Source: DASQYE01 sp036389315 (GTDB taxonomy: Bacteria; Acidobacteriota; Blastocatellia; Pyrinomonadales; Pyrinomonadaceae). From it: a stretch of DNA of 64,000 nucleotides. This document shows, one piece after another, positions 17,111 to 25,570 of this stretch. Where the stretch lies: NCBI GenBank assembly GCA_036389315.1, contig DASVQF010000040.1, positions 124,001-188,000 of the forward strand. Direction: 5' to 3'. The notes below the pieces were generated by a model, which was given only the letters and a program-made list of their open reading frames with translations, was not told the DNA's origin and did no database searches. The position numbers were made by a program, and so were the translations under genes. The stretch's first letter is position 1. Every line of letters begins with the position of its first letter.

Positions 17111-18295
17111 ATGCGACAGATAACCCGTTCAACCCCGCAGCAGATCAAGGTCGAGGCGACGCTGGACGTGCAGTCGGTCGAGCGCGAACTGAGCCGCTTG
17201 TGGAAAGAGAACACCGGCGCAAGCGAAGGTGAAGGCGAAGAGGAGAGCGCCGTCATGAGGGCGCGCGTCCTGAACCTAATGGTCTACATCGCCCGCGAAG
17301 CCGCGCTCGAAGAGGTCAACCGGCTGCTCAGCGAGATCACGTCCGCGCACCCTTGCCGCGTGCTCGTCCTGCTCGCCGAAACCGCCAAGCCCGACGCGGA
17401 CATAGAGATGTTCGTCTCGGCTCACTGTTTCTCGGCGGGCGGCGGGGGCGTCCGTAACCTGTGCGGCGAGCAGTTGACGCTGAAGGCTTGCGGGCGCTTT
17501 ACGGCCGAGCTGCCGAGCGCCTCAGTGCCGCTGCTCGTGCCGGACTTGCCAGTCTTTCTCTGGTGGCGCGATGCGCCGCGCCTGGGCGACGAGACTTTCG
17601 CCAGCCTGATGCACGCCGCCGACCGTGTCATCATAGACTCGGTCGCCTTTCGCAATCCTTACGAGGATATGTCGGAGCTGGTCGCGCTCCTCGGCAGCCG
17701 GCGGCGCGACGCTGCGGCGATCAGCGACCTCAACTGGGCGCGACTGACCTCCTGGCGCACGCTCCTGGCCTGCTTCTACGACGTGGAGGAGTACCGCGCG
17801 TCGCTTGAGCACATAGAGCGCGTGCGCGTCGAATATGTCCCGCACGGCTTTGCGCCCCATGCGATTGCGCCGAAGGCCCTGATACTGGCGGGCTGGCTCA
17901 CGAGTCGCCTGGGCTGGCGCGTCCCGGAGGGGCAAGCTCTATCGCAAACGAGCGACAGCGGCGAGCAGAGCATCGGTCTGGAAAGGGACGGACGCCACCT
18001 TGAGCTTGAGTTCGCGCCCGTCGAGCGCCCCAGCCAGATGCAGGGCTGGATTGCGCGCATAGAGTTGAGCGCCACGGAGCCTGCGAGCGCACGCTTTGTC
18101 GTCCTGCGCAGCCGAGACGGTCGCTATCTGGAAACGGAAGTGACCGTGAACGGTGAAGCGCGCGCGTCGCGTAAGCTCACGAGCGGCGATAAGAGCGAGG
18201 CCGAGCTGCTCGCGCGCGAGCTGGAAATCATCTGCCATGATCGTATCTACGAAGAGGCCATCTCGGCCGCCGCCGCGATGCTCAGAGCGAAATGA
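17111..18295 (+). CDS. opcA: Glucose-6-phosphate dehydrogenase assembly protein OpcA family
   Basis: 394 residues. The middle part is the OpcA core: VLNLMVYIAREAALEEVNRL, then HPCRVLVLLAETAKPDADIE and VPDLPVFLWWRDAP. OpcA proteins bind and activate Zwf in cyanobacteria and actinobacteria. The position directly after zwf supports the same role here. The start ATG follows zwf by 44 bases. Its 3' end overlaps the next gene: the pgl ATG at 18292 lies within its final codons, with the ATGA arrangement that couples translation. The N-terminal 40 residues hold a charged, Glu-rich loop not expected in the core. Confidence 0.85.
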   Translation: MRQITRSTPQQIKVEATLDVQSVERELSRLWKENTGASEGEGEEESAVMRARVLNLMVYIAREAALEEVNRLLSEITSAHPCRVLVLLAETAKPDADIEMFVSAHCFSAGGGGVRNLCGEQLTLKACGRFTAELPSASVPLLVPDLPVFLWWRDAPRLGDETFASLMHAADRVIIDSVAFRNPYEDMSELVALLGSRRRDAAAISDLNWARLTSWRTLLACFYDVEEYRASLEHIERVRVEYVPHGFAPHAIAPKALILAGWLTSRLGWRVPEGQALSQTSDSGEQSIGLERDGRHLELEFAPVERPSQMQGWIARIELSATEPASARFVVLRSRDGRYLETEVTVNGEARASRKLTSGDKSEAELLARELEIICHDRIYEEAISAAAAMLRAK

Positions 18296-19047
18296 GAAGG
18301 CTTGAGAAAAACGGGGCGCGCATAGAGGTGTGGGCCAACCTGGCGGAAGCGAGCGAGCGCGGCGCGCAAGTGTTCGCAGAGGTGGCCGGCGAAAGCCTCT
18401 CGGAGCGCAAGCTCTTCTCCGTGGCGCTCTCAGGCGGCTCGACGCCGAAGGCCCTGTTCGGTGTCCTGGCACGCGACGCCGCGCGCGAGCCCCTGTCGCG
18501 TGTCTGGCCCTGTGCGAACATCTTCTGGGCGGACGAGCGATGCGTGCCGCCAGACGATGCGCAGAGCAACTACCGTATGGCCCACGAAGCTCTGCTCGCG
18601 CATACGAGCGTGGACGCGCGCTGCGTTCATCGTATGCGCGGCGAAGAGGAGCCAGAGCGCGCGGCCCGTGAGTATGCTGCTCTGCTGGAAAGAGAGTTCG
18701 GGACAAACGAGCCGGTCTTCGATCTCATCCTGCTCGGCATGGGCGCGGACGCGCACACGGCTTCGATCTTTCCTCGCTCACCATTGCTGACGGACGACGA
18801 GACGCGCCTGGTCGCCGCTCCCTACGTGGAGAAGCTGCGCTCCTCTCGCCTGACGCTGACGCTTCGCGTGCTCAACCGCGCCCGCCACATTCTCTTTCTG
18901 GCGTCGGGCGCGGAGAAGGCCGAGCCGCTGCGCAAAGTCTTTGCCTCGACGGAAAGAGACCCGGAGCTTCCGGCCGGGTGGGTGCGGCCCGCGCGAGGGC
19001 AGCTCCTCTGGCTCCTTGACGAAGAGGCTGCGCGGTTGTTGAGCTAA
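18292..19047 (+). CDS. pgl: 6-phosphogluconolactonase (DevB/SOL type)
   Basis: 251 residues. Signatures are SVALSGGSTPKALFGVLA near residue 45 and IFWADERCVPPDDAQSNYRM near 80, both typical of the glucosamine-6-phosphate isomerase/6PGL fold, plus DLILLGMGADAHTASIFPRS near 145. It hydrolyses 6-phosphogluconolactone, linking the Zwf and Gnd steps. The start overlaps the opcA stop by four bases (ATGA). It ends the operon; 148 bases without a gene follow before the next coding region. Confidence 0.93.
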   Translation: MRRLEKNGARIEVWANLAEASERGAQVFAEVAGESLSERKLFSVALSGGSTPKALFGVLARDAAREPLSRVWPCANIFWADERCVPPDDAQSNYRMAHEALLAHTSVDARCVHRMRGEEEPERAAREYAALLEREFGTNEPVFDLILLGMGADAHTASIFPRSPLLTDDETRLVAAPYVEKLRSSRLTLTLRVLNRARHILFLASGAEKAEPLRKVFASTERDPELPAGWVRPARGQLLWLLDEEAARLLS

Positions 19048-19195
19048 TAAGCATTGACATTCAACCGTTGCGGGAATATTTTGGGCCCGCGTCTTAGTTG
19101 CTCGCCTGCTGAGGAGACTCCGAACTCTTCGACGAGCCTCACTTCACTAGTTCCTTAAATGCCTTCAGCGATACAAGGCAGCTTCGGGAGGACTT

Positions 19196-21577
19196 ATGCA
19201 AAAGCGAAAAAGAGATGGTAAAGAAGGGAAAGGGGACGGCGGAAAGACTGCGGCAAAGACTGCTGCAAAGCGCGGGCGCAAGGGGGGAGCGAAAGCCGCC
19301 GCTGCGACCAAAGCCCCCGAGATAGAGCCTAAAGAAGTCAACGTCCCGCCCAGAGAAGAGTTGATTCCCGGCCAGGTCGAGCCGCCCTCGGACATCACGC
19401 GCGGGCCCCGCAAGGAGCGCAAACAGGGCGTCTCAAAGCTGCGGCTCGGAAATCACAAGGAGCGCAGCCGGTGGTTTCAATCGAGAGCGGCCTGGCCCTT
19501 CAGAGAAGCGCCGACGCAAACGATGGTGCGCGAGCGCGAGCAGACGAAGAACGCGCTGCCGGCTTTGCCCGGCACTAATCAATGGGAGCTGGCCGGGCCG
19601 ACCAACATCGGCGGGCGCATGACTGCAATCGTCTGTCATCCGACGCAGCCCGAACGCATCTGGGCCGGAGCCGCAGGCGGCGGAGTCTGGTTCAGCCCAA
19701 ACGCCGGCCAGACCTGGCAGGCGCAGTGGCACGCGCAGGATGTCTTGAACGTCGGCGCGCTGGCCGTAGACGAGCGCAATCCGCAGATCGTCTATTGCGG
19801 GACGGGCGAAGCCAACCTGTCGGCCGATTCCTATGCCGGTGTCGGAATGTATCGCACCCTGGACGGCGGTAAGACCTGGCACTTGCACGCATCCTCGGAC
19901 AAGACTGGCATTCCACGTCGCATAGGCTCCATCGCCATAGACCCTTTCGACTCGAAGCACATACGCCTCGGCGGCGTCGGCTATGCCGAGATGGGCGGCG
20001 GCGCGAGCGACCTGGGCGGCATCTACTTTTCACTGGACGGCGGAATCACCTGGAAGCGCGAGAGCTTCGTCGTCGCAAGCAACTACTGGTGTCACTCCAT
20101 CGTCTTCGACCCGCAGACACGCGGAACTATCTATGCGACCTTTACTGCGCGCGGCCCCCGAAGCGGCATCTACAAGACGACGGATGGCGGCAAGACCTGG
20201 GCCCAACTGAAAACGGGCCTGCCCTCTCCGCAGCGCATGGGCCGCACGAGTCTTGCCATCAGCCGCTCGAATCCGAAAGTGCTCTACGCTTTTACGGCGG
20301 ACGAGTCGAGCCAGTTCTCAGACCTCCTCTTGGGCGTCTTCCGCACAGCCAACGGCGGCAAGACCTGGACGGACATCGCGGGCAACCACTTTAAAGACGA
20401 AGGGCAAATCTCTTACGGCAACACCATCGCCGTTCATCCTAAGAAGTCTAGCCACGTCATCTGCGGCGGCGTTGATCTGCACCTGACGACAGACGCCGGA
20501 GCGACCTGGAAGCATGTGACCAAGTGGGACGCAGACCGGGGCAAGCCCGACTATGCTCATGCCGACCACCATTGCCTGCTGATGCCTGTGGCCGCGCCGG
20601 GCCGCGTCTATGACCCGAACGACGGCGGCCTGGACGTGAGTGAAGACGGCGGTCTTAACTGGGTCAATCGTAGCAACGGGCTGGCGACGAACATGTATTA
20701 CGACCTGGACGTGGCCCAGACCAACGAGAAGGTCTACGGCGGCGGCGCGCAGGACAACGGGACGCTGATTACGACGAGCGGCCGTCTGGACAACCACTTC
20801 GAGATTCTGGGCGGTGACGGCGGGTGGATGACGATTGATCCGAAGAACTCCAATCACATCTACGCTTCGGCCCAGCATTTCTTCATCGTGCGCTTTCGCG
20901 CGGGGACGAACCAGGAGGTTTCGCCGCCCGCCACCGATAACGAGATCAACAACGTCTGGATGTGCTACATCGCGATGGACGCGAACGACTCGAACACGGT
21001 CTTTACGGGCTCGACTCGCGTCTGGCGCACGAAGACGGACGGCAATAGCTGGACGGCCGTCTCGACGACTCTGGACGGCAGCATCATCTCGGCCATAGAG
21101 ATTGCCGCCTCCGACTCCAAGCGCATTTACGTGGGGACGGAAAACGGCGGCTTCTTCCGCAGCCTGGACGGCGGCAATACCTGGAGCGCGAACCTTGCGA
21201 GCACACTGCCCGGACACAGCATCACGCGCCTGGCCGCCAATCCGAAGGACGCGAACACCGTCTATGCGACGATTGCCAACTTCGGCCACTCGCACGTCTT
21301 TCGCTCAAGGGACGGCGGCCTGCACTGGGAGGACGTGGACAAAGGGCAGTTGCCGAACGCCACGCATCACTCGATAGCGATTCAAAGGGACGCGCCGAAG
21401 ATGATCTACGTCTGCAATGACGTGGGAGTCTATGTCTCGTCAGACGGGGGCGATACCTGGATGAACCTGACGCGCAACCTGCCGCACGTCATGGTCGTAG
21501 ACCTGGTGCATCACACCAACAGCCGGACTCTCTTCGCGGCCACCTACGGACGGAGCATCTGGCGTCTCAAGCTGTAA
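19196..21577 (+). CDS. Large BNR/Asp-box (sortilin-like) beta-propeller protein
   Basis: 793 residues; the ATG is preceded by GGGAGGA four bases upstream. The first 50 residues are very rich in Lys, Ala and Gly and show no signal peptide, which is unusual for this family. After a linker containing ERSRWFQSRAAWPF, the rest holds about ten Asp-box motifs (TLDGGKTW, SLDGGITW, TTDGGKTW, SEDGGLNW, SLDGGNTW, SSDGGDTW), which form a VPS10/sialidase-like propeller. Catalytic sialidase residues were not seen, so an enzyme role is not claimed. It faces the YCF48-like gene at 23437-25449, with a mobile element in between. Confidence 0.8.
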   Translation: MQKRKRDGKEGKGDGGKTAAKTAAKRGRKGGAKAAAATKAPEIEPKEVNVPPREELIPGQVEPPSDITRGPRKERKQGVSKLRLGNHKERSRWFQSRAAWPFREAPTQTMVREREQTKNALPALPGTNQWELAGPTNIGGRMTAIVCHPTQPERIWAGAAGGGVWFSPNAGQTWQAQWHAQDVLNVGALAVDERNPQIVYCGTGEANLSADSYAGVGMYRTLDGGKTWHLHASSDKTGIPRRIGSIAIDPFDSKHIRLGGVGYAEMGGGASDLGGIYFSLDGGITWKRESFVVASNYWCHSIVFDPQTRGTIYATFTARGPRSGIYKTTDGGKTWAQLKTGLPSPQRMGRTSLAISRSNPKVLYAFTADESSQFSDLLLGVFRTANGGKTWTDIAGNHFKDEGQISYGNTIAVHPKKSSHVICGGVDLHLTTDAGATWKHVTKWDADRGKPDYAHADHHCLLMPVAAPGRVYDPNDGGLDVSEDGGLNWVNRSNGLATNMYYDLDVAQTNEKVYGGGAQDNGTLITTSGRLDNHFEILGGDGGWMTIDPKNSNHIYASAQHFFIVRFRAGTNQEVSPPATDNEINNVWMCYIAMDANDSNTVFTGSTRVWRTKTDGNSWTAVSTTLDGSIISAIEIAASDSKRIYVGTENGGFFRSLDGGNTWSANLASTLPGHSITRLAANPKDANTVYATIANFGHSHVFRSRDGGLHWEDVDKGQLPNATHHSIAIQRDAPKMIYVCNDVGVYVSSDGGDTWMNLTRNLPHVMVVDLVHHTNSRTLFAATYGRSIWRLKL

Positions 21578-21580
21578 GAG

Positions 21581-21588
21581 AATGAAAG
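21581..21588. other. Left target-site duplication (AATGAAAG)
   Basis: AATGAAAG directly precedes the GGTGATTATC end of the composite element. The same eight bases directly follow its other end at 23147-23154. Removing the element and one copy restores a continuous intergenic sequence between two convergent genes. Confidence 0.75.
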
Positions 21589-21698
21589 GGTGATTATCTA
21601 CTTGATGCAGGTTCGGTAGTTGATCTCAGCCTGCCGTTGAAAATAACTGGAGCATTCTATGTCGCCTGTCAGGTAGGTGCGTCAAGTAGATAATCACC
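21589..21698 (+). repeat. 110-bp palindromic-ended repeat, copy 1
   Basis: The ends are GGTGATTATCTACTTGATGC and GCGTCAAGTAGATAATCACC, which pair at 19 of 20 positions. The 70-bp middle has no coding potential. It differs from copy 2 by a single base (G here, A in copy 2, in the TTCGGTAGTT stretch). Small size, terminal inverted repeats and lack of genes fit a MITE. Confidence 0.9.
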
Positions 21699-21831
21699 CA
21701 AACCAGAAGGGGGGCGACTAAGACGCGTGAACGTAGTTCGGCAGAAACCTATACCGACCGAACAAACATACCTAATAGAAGCCCACTTGCAGGCCAATAC
21801 TATTGCGCCCTTTAGACGACAGTCATTTCAA

Positions 21832-22659
21832 TCAATCCACAGGGCAGGCGCGGATCGGAGGGCCATACGGGCTAACATCCTGCCAGAAGCATCCAATGGT
21901 CGGCGGAGAAGTGCTATTTCGATCTGGCACAACAGGTTGGTATGGGGCAGGTTCGATGACGGGCTCGGCGGGCGTGACGGTCGTGACGCGAGCCGGGCGA
22001 GCTGCCGGGTTTGGGGGCAGCTTCTTGAGTTCGGCGAGTTTAGCCTGGAACGCGATTAGCTCGTCCATAGAGGGAGCCCAGGGCTTATCTGGCGTAAACT
22101 CCCGTAACCTCCCAATAGTGTTCTCCATCTCTTTCTCATCAGCCAGTCTCTTATTCTCAACAGAGCTATCAGGCACTTCATCAGGGATTTTCAGAACTGG
22201 CTGCAGTCGCCCGTTTTCAGATTCTTGTTGCATGGGGCGAGAGTCTTGGCGAGTGCCGACTCCGTTGATTGCCCAAAGTCCCGCCACCACTCCTAGTCCG
22301 ATCGCCAGTTTACCCGCGACCGCTCCCCACGCGGATAACTGCAAGGGCTTGCGAAGCTTCTCCGCGCTTTTCATGACGTTCGTAATCTTCGGCATAACCT
22401 GCCGCTGCAGTTCGATTCCATCGCGGCCAGCTTCGATCCAAGTAGCCTTCAACCGTTCGGCAACTTCACCTTGCCACGCCTCTGCCGCGCCTTTCCCGAG
22501 GGCCTTCTGGATTACGGCCAGTTCCCTCGTAATCGCGTCGTATGATTCGCTAGTCGAGTTCGGGTCGCCGATAACCTGAGCTGCACGAGTAATTGATTGT
22601 TCAATTCTTGGCAGGTACTCCGCCGGGATCTTGGACATGTACTTCGCGAAGTGTTTCAT
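21832..22659 (-). CDS. Hypothetical single-pass membrane protein, cargo of the composite element
   Basis: 275 residues; the ATG at 22659 has GAGGAGG eight bases upstream. The first 115 residues are predicted soluble and partly helical (MKHFAKYMSKIPAEYLPRIE, then KITNVMKSAEKLRKPLQLSA). A hydrophobic segment follows near 118-135 (AVAGKLAIGLGVVAGLWAIN). The rest is Pro-rich and charged, with low complexity near the C-terminus (ARVTTVTPAEPVIEPAPYQP). I do not recognise the family. It fills most of the cargo between the two 110-bp repeats, is intact and has normal translation signals, so it may be the selected passenger gene. Confidence 0.6.
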   Translation of the reverse strand: MKHFAKYMSKIPAEYLPRIEQSITRAAQVIGDPNSTSESYDAITRELAVIQKALGKGAAEAWQGEVAERLKATWIEAGRDGIELQRQVMPKITNVMKSAEKLRKPLQLSAWGAVAGKLAIGLGVVAGLWAINGVGTRQDSRPMQQESENGRLQPVLKIPDEVPDSSVENKRLADEKEMENTIGRLREFTPDKPWAPSMDELIAFQAKLAELKKLPPNPAARPARVTTVTPAEPVIEPAPYQPVVPDRNSTSPPTIGCFWQDVSPYGPPIRACPVD

Positions 22660-22724
22660 AATGCTAGCCTCCTCTGGGGCTGGAAGGTCGGTTGAGTTTT
22701 ATCGCCATCACTTCCGCTGGGTGA

Positions 22725-23041
22725 GCTGGAAGTTCAGGTGGTCTGGAAAAACCAGAGAAACTGAAGAAGGGAGCGAGCCATGCTCGATTCGTGCGCAGTC
22801 TATCACGCAGCTCGTGGTTTTCCCTATTCGATCAAACCGTCCGTTACGCCAAGGCTAACGGCACCTTTGACGAAGGAGCGAACGACATTAAGGCTCTGGC
22901 AATTTGGATTGCAATGCTCTGCGCGTAGTGCATACCGACGAAATCATCAACGCTCAAACCACCCATTACACCTTAGAGATTGACGTGCCCTCGAAGGCTG
23001 TCAGCTTCGATGACGTGGAGCGCGTTCGAAAGCGAAGGTGA
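22725..23041 (+). pseudogene. Decayed coding stretch in the composite element, stop codon supplied by the repeat end
   Basis: Two overlapping frames read like protein. One, open from 22725 to a TAG at 22926-22928, gives SLFDQTVRYAKANGTFDEGA then NDIKALAIWIAMLCA. The other, open from 22892, gives RVVHTDEIINAQTTHYTLEI then DVPSKAVSFDDVERVRKRR. It ends at a TGA (23039-23041) formed by the GGTGATTATC end of repeat copy 2. Neither has a good start, so a frameshifted, truncated gene is likely. No family recognised. It may also be chance. Confidence 0.3.
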
Positions 23042-23146
23042 TTATCTACTTGATGCAGGTTCGATAGTTGATCTCAGCCTGCCGTTGAAAATAACTGGAG
23101 CATTCTATGTCGCCTGTCAGGTAGGTGCGTCAAGTAGATAATCACC
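23037..23146 (+). repeat. 110-bp palindromic-ended repeat, copy 2
   Basis: Same orientation as copy 1 and identical except for one base. Such near-identity shows that the two copies are recent or kept alike by recombination. The right flank is the duplicated AATGAAAG. Confidence 0.9.
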
Positions 23147-23154
23147 AATGAAAG
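23147..23154. other. Right target-site duplication (AATGAAAG)
   Basis: This is the second copy of the eight bases found at 21581-21588, directly abutting the ATCACC end of repeat copy 2. Confidence 0.75.
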
Positions 23155-23170
23155 GAGCTTTGGCGGGAGC

Positions 23171-23419
23171 TTACTTGCCTGTGCGACGTTGGAACCATTC
23201 CTCGCGGCGGCGAAGGTTGTCGCGGCCTTCGCCTATCTTTCTCCGCACGGGCTCGATGTCCGGATTAGGCTCATCCTCGCCCGCAGCTTCCTCGCCAAGA
23301 GCAGGCGATTGACTATCAGCCTCTTCGGGGCTCCGGCCATCGTCCGCCTCTTCGGCCGCAGACTCTCGTTCGATCTTCTCTGTCATGCAGTCCTCGATTT
23401 CTCTTTGATTGTCTCTCAT
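23171..23419 (-). CDS. Small acidic hypothetical protein, downstream of the YCF48-like gene
   Basis: 82 residues, rich in Glu, Asp, Ala and Arg, with no signal peptide or membrane segment. The C-terminal end reads RDNLRRREEWFQRRTGK. A similar W-F-x-x-R element (ERSRWFQSRAAWPF) occurs near the N-terminus of the BNR protein at 19196. Its ATG at 23419 follows the stop of the 670-residue propeller gene by 17 bases, with GAGGGATG upstream, so the two are probably one operon. The right end of the mobile element lies 24 bases past its stop. Function is unknown; a peptide partner of the propeller is possible. Confidence 0.55.
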   Translation of the reverse strand: MRDNQREIEDCMTEKIERESAAEEADDGRSPEEADSQSPALGEEAAGEDEPNPDIEPVRRKIGEGRDNLRRREEWFQRRTGK

Positions 23420-23436
23420 GGGCCAACATCCCTCTG

Positions 23437-25449
23437 TTATGGCCTGGGGGGGCGCTTCTCTGTCGGCACGGCGCGCGGGATGTCGCCGTCGTCGAGCTGC
23501 GTCTGCGTCTCAAGCTCTTTCTGCGGCTGAAGCGCGGGCTTGGAGCGCAGGACTGGCGGAACCTTCGGGCGCGGAATGCTGACGGTGGCGACGCCGTCCG
23601 TGCGTTTGAGAATCGCGCCGCCGCGCCCTGCGACCCAAACGTCCGAGCCGCCGCGATAGGCCACTGCGAACAGAGAGACGCTCGTGTAGGTCGGCTGCGG
23701 CTCCCACGTTTCGCCGCCGTTTCGCGTCCGCAGCACGCGCCCCTGCTCGCCGGAGACGAGCGCATCGTCTCGGCTCGCAGCGCCGACGGCGAAGAGATTG
23801 GTCTCGATGCCGCTCTCCTGATCTTTCCAGGTTGCGCCGCCGTCGTCCGTGCGCAGGATGATGCCGCGCGCGCCCACTGCGTAACCGCGCTGCGAGTCGA
23901 AGAAGGTCACTGCATAGAGCCATTCTTTCAAGCCTGCATTAACCTGCTGCCAGGTTGCGCCGCCGTCTTCCGTGCGCAGGATAGTGCCTTGCGAGCCGAC
24001 GGCGACCCCACGTTTGTCGTCCGTGAAGTGCACGTCTTCGAGCCACGCGAGCGTGTTTGTGACCTGCAAGTGCCAGGTCTCGCCGCCGTCGTCCGTGTGC
24101 AGGATAGTGCCGCGCGCGCCCGCTATCCACCCTTGTTTGGGACTGCTGAAATGAATGCCGAATAAATCCTGCCGCGCCTCGGAGACGACAGGCTCCCACT
24201 TCACTCCGCCCGTCACGGAGCGCAGGATTGTGCCGCGCTCTCCGACGGCCAAGCCTTCTCTCTCGTTGAGAAAGGCTATGGCGCTCAAGCGCAGGTTCGT
24301 CCCAGACGGGCGCACAGTCCAGTTGCGCCCGCCCGAGCTGGTGTAGAGAATGCGCCCGCGCGCGCCGACGGCCCAGCCCTTTTCGCTATCGAGAAAGAAG
24401 ATGTCCGCCAGGTCGTCGCGCCCGCCGTCCGTCAGCCGCTTCCACTGCATGCCGCCGTCGTCCGTGCGCAGCACCAGCCCGTCGCCGCCAGCAGCCCAGC
24501 CCGTCTGCCCGTCCGCGAAAAAGAGGGTCACGAGTCGCGGGTTGGTGCGGATGCTGACCGGAATCCAGGTAGTGCCGCCGTCGCCCGTCGTCAGCACAGT
24601 GCCGCCGTCGCCCGCAGCCCACCCGTGCGTCTTATCCGAAAAATAGACCGTGAAGAGATCGTTATTCAAAAAAGCATTGACGGGCGTCCAGGTCTGGCCG
24701 CCGTCGTTGGTTTTGAGAATGCGACCGCCGTAGCCGACGGCCACGGCCCGCGCCCACGAGATAAAGGCCACGCTCGTGAGCGGCTGCTCCGAAACGCCTG
24801 CTTGCTGCTTCCAGGTCTTTCCGCCGTCGTCGGTCAAAAGCAGCGTCCCACGGTCGCCCACGACAGCGCCGCGCGTCTGACTGAAAAAAGAGACCGAGTA
24901 GAGATGCGTTCGCACACCGCTTGAGAGGACGGGCCAGGTCACTCCGCCGTCGAAGGTCGTAGCGATAGTCCCGTAGGTGCCGACGAGCCAACCGCGATGA
25001 GGGTCTTCGGGAGCAAAGGCGACCGCGTAGAGATGGCCCTTGATGCCCGTCGTCCGCAGCGTCCACTTCTCGCCGCCGTTCTCAGTCGTCAGCACTACGC
25101 CGCGCGCCCCGACCGCCACGACATGCTCTTTGTCCTTGACGTACAGGCCGTAGAGCGTCGTGTTGGCCGGTGACTTCTGCTCTTCCCAATCGAAGCCGCC
25201 GTTATCCGTGTGCAGGATTGTGCCGTCTGAGCCCACGGCCCAGCCCGATTCTTTATCCTCGGCGAAGCGTATGGAGAAGATGCTGTTGCCCTGCGGCAGA
25301 GGATTCTGCCACTGCCACCCGCGCCCCTGCGCCCGCACCGAAGAAGCGCCCATGCAGAGCGCGCCGAGCAGAAACACCAAGCCCACGGGGCCGCACCTGC
25401 CTGCGAGCCGCAGCACGTTCTGTGTCAGGAGTGGGATGAGCGCAAACAC
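23437..25449 (-). CDS. Secreted YCF48-like/BNR beta-propeller protein
   Basis: 670 residues. The N-terminus has a hydrophobic signal segment (CGPVGLVFLLGALCMGASSV, cut near RAQG). Then about fourteen repeats of 42-45 residues follow, each of the form GWAVGSDGTILHTDNGGFDW or GVAVGSQGTILRTEDGGATW. This is the YCF48/photosystem-II-assembly-factor-type propeller, which in heterotrophs is a secreted protein of unknown partner. The C-terminal 60 residues are Pro/Lys-rich. The next gene downstream is a small acidic protein 17 bases away. The neighbouring plus-strand propeller (19196) uses related Asp-box repeats but has a different start. Confidence 0.82.
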   Translation of the reverse strand: MFALIPLLTQNVLRLAGRCGPVGLVFLLGALCMGASSVRAQGRGWQWQNPLPQGNSIFSIRFAEDKESGWAVGSDGTILHTDNGGFDWEEQKSPANTTLYGLYVKDKEHVVAVGARGVVLTTENGGEKWTLRTTGIKGHLYAVAFAPEDPHRGWLVGTYGTIATTFDGGVTWPVLSSGVRTHLYSVSFFSQTRGAVVGDRGTLLLTDDGGKTWKQQAGVSEQPLTSVAFISWARAVAVGYGGRILKTNDGGQTWTPVNAFLNNDLFTVYFSDKTHGWAAGDGGTVLTTGDGGTTWIPVSIRTNPRLVTLFFADGQTGWAAGGDGLVLRTDDGGMQWKRLTDGGRDDLADIFFLDSEKGWAVGARGRILYTSSGGRNWTVRPSGTNLRLSAIAFLNEREGLAVGERGTILRSVTGGVKWEPVVSEARQDLFGIHFSSPKQGWIAGARGTILHTDDGGETWHLQVTNTLAWLEDVHFTDDKRGVAVGSQGTILRTEDGGATWQQVNAGLKEWLYAVTFFDSQRGYAVGARGIILRTDDGGATWKDQESGIETNLFAVGAASRDDALVSGEQGRVLRTRNGGETWEPQPTYTSVSLFAVAYRGGSDVWVAGRGGAILKRTDGVATVSIPRPKVPPVLRSKPALQPQKELETQTQLDDGDIPRAVPTEKRPPRP

Positions 25450-25570
25450 TTCAGCCTAACTTTCGGCGGACAGCTTGAACCGTGAGGCTCTCGAAATAAG
25501 AACATCACTTCTAATCGGGTGAGATGATTATAAAGGGGTTGAGGGGCGAAGGAAAGCAGGGAGGGGGGAA

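Larger units (their letters stand above)
21589..23146. mobile_element. Composite MITE-like element: two 110-bp repeats flanking 1,338 bp of cargo
   Basis: The unit is bounded by two direct copies of a 110-bp repeat, each with its own terminal inverted repeats, and by the 8-bp duplication AATGAAAG. The cargo looks lower in GC than the surroundings. It holds one minus-strand gene (21832-22659) with a good ribosome binding site and a decayed coding stretch (22725-23041). No transposase is visible, so movement would need an enzyme acting in trans. Insertion was between the 3' ends of two convergent genes, where it does least harm. 8-bp duplications are made by several IS families (IS1595, IS256, ISL3, IS1); I cannot assign one. 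Confidence 0.8.

Noticed and set aside
21589..23146. Idea that the composite element is a complete insertion sequence
   Set aside because: Neither the 275-residue protein nor the decayed frames show DDE, HUH or serine/tyrosine recombinase motifs.
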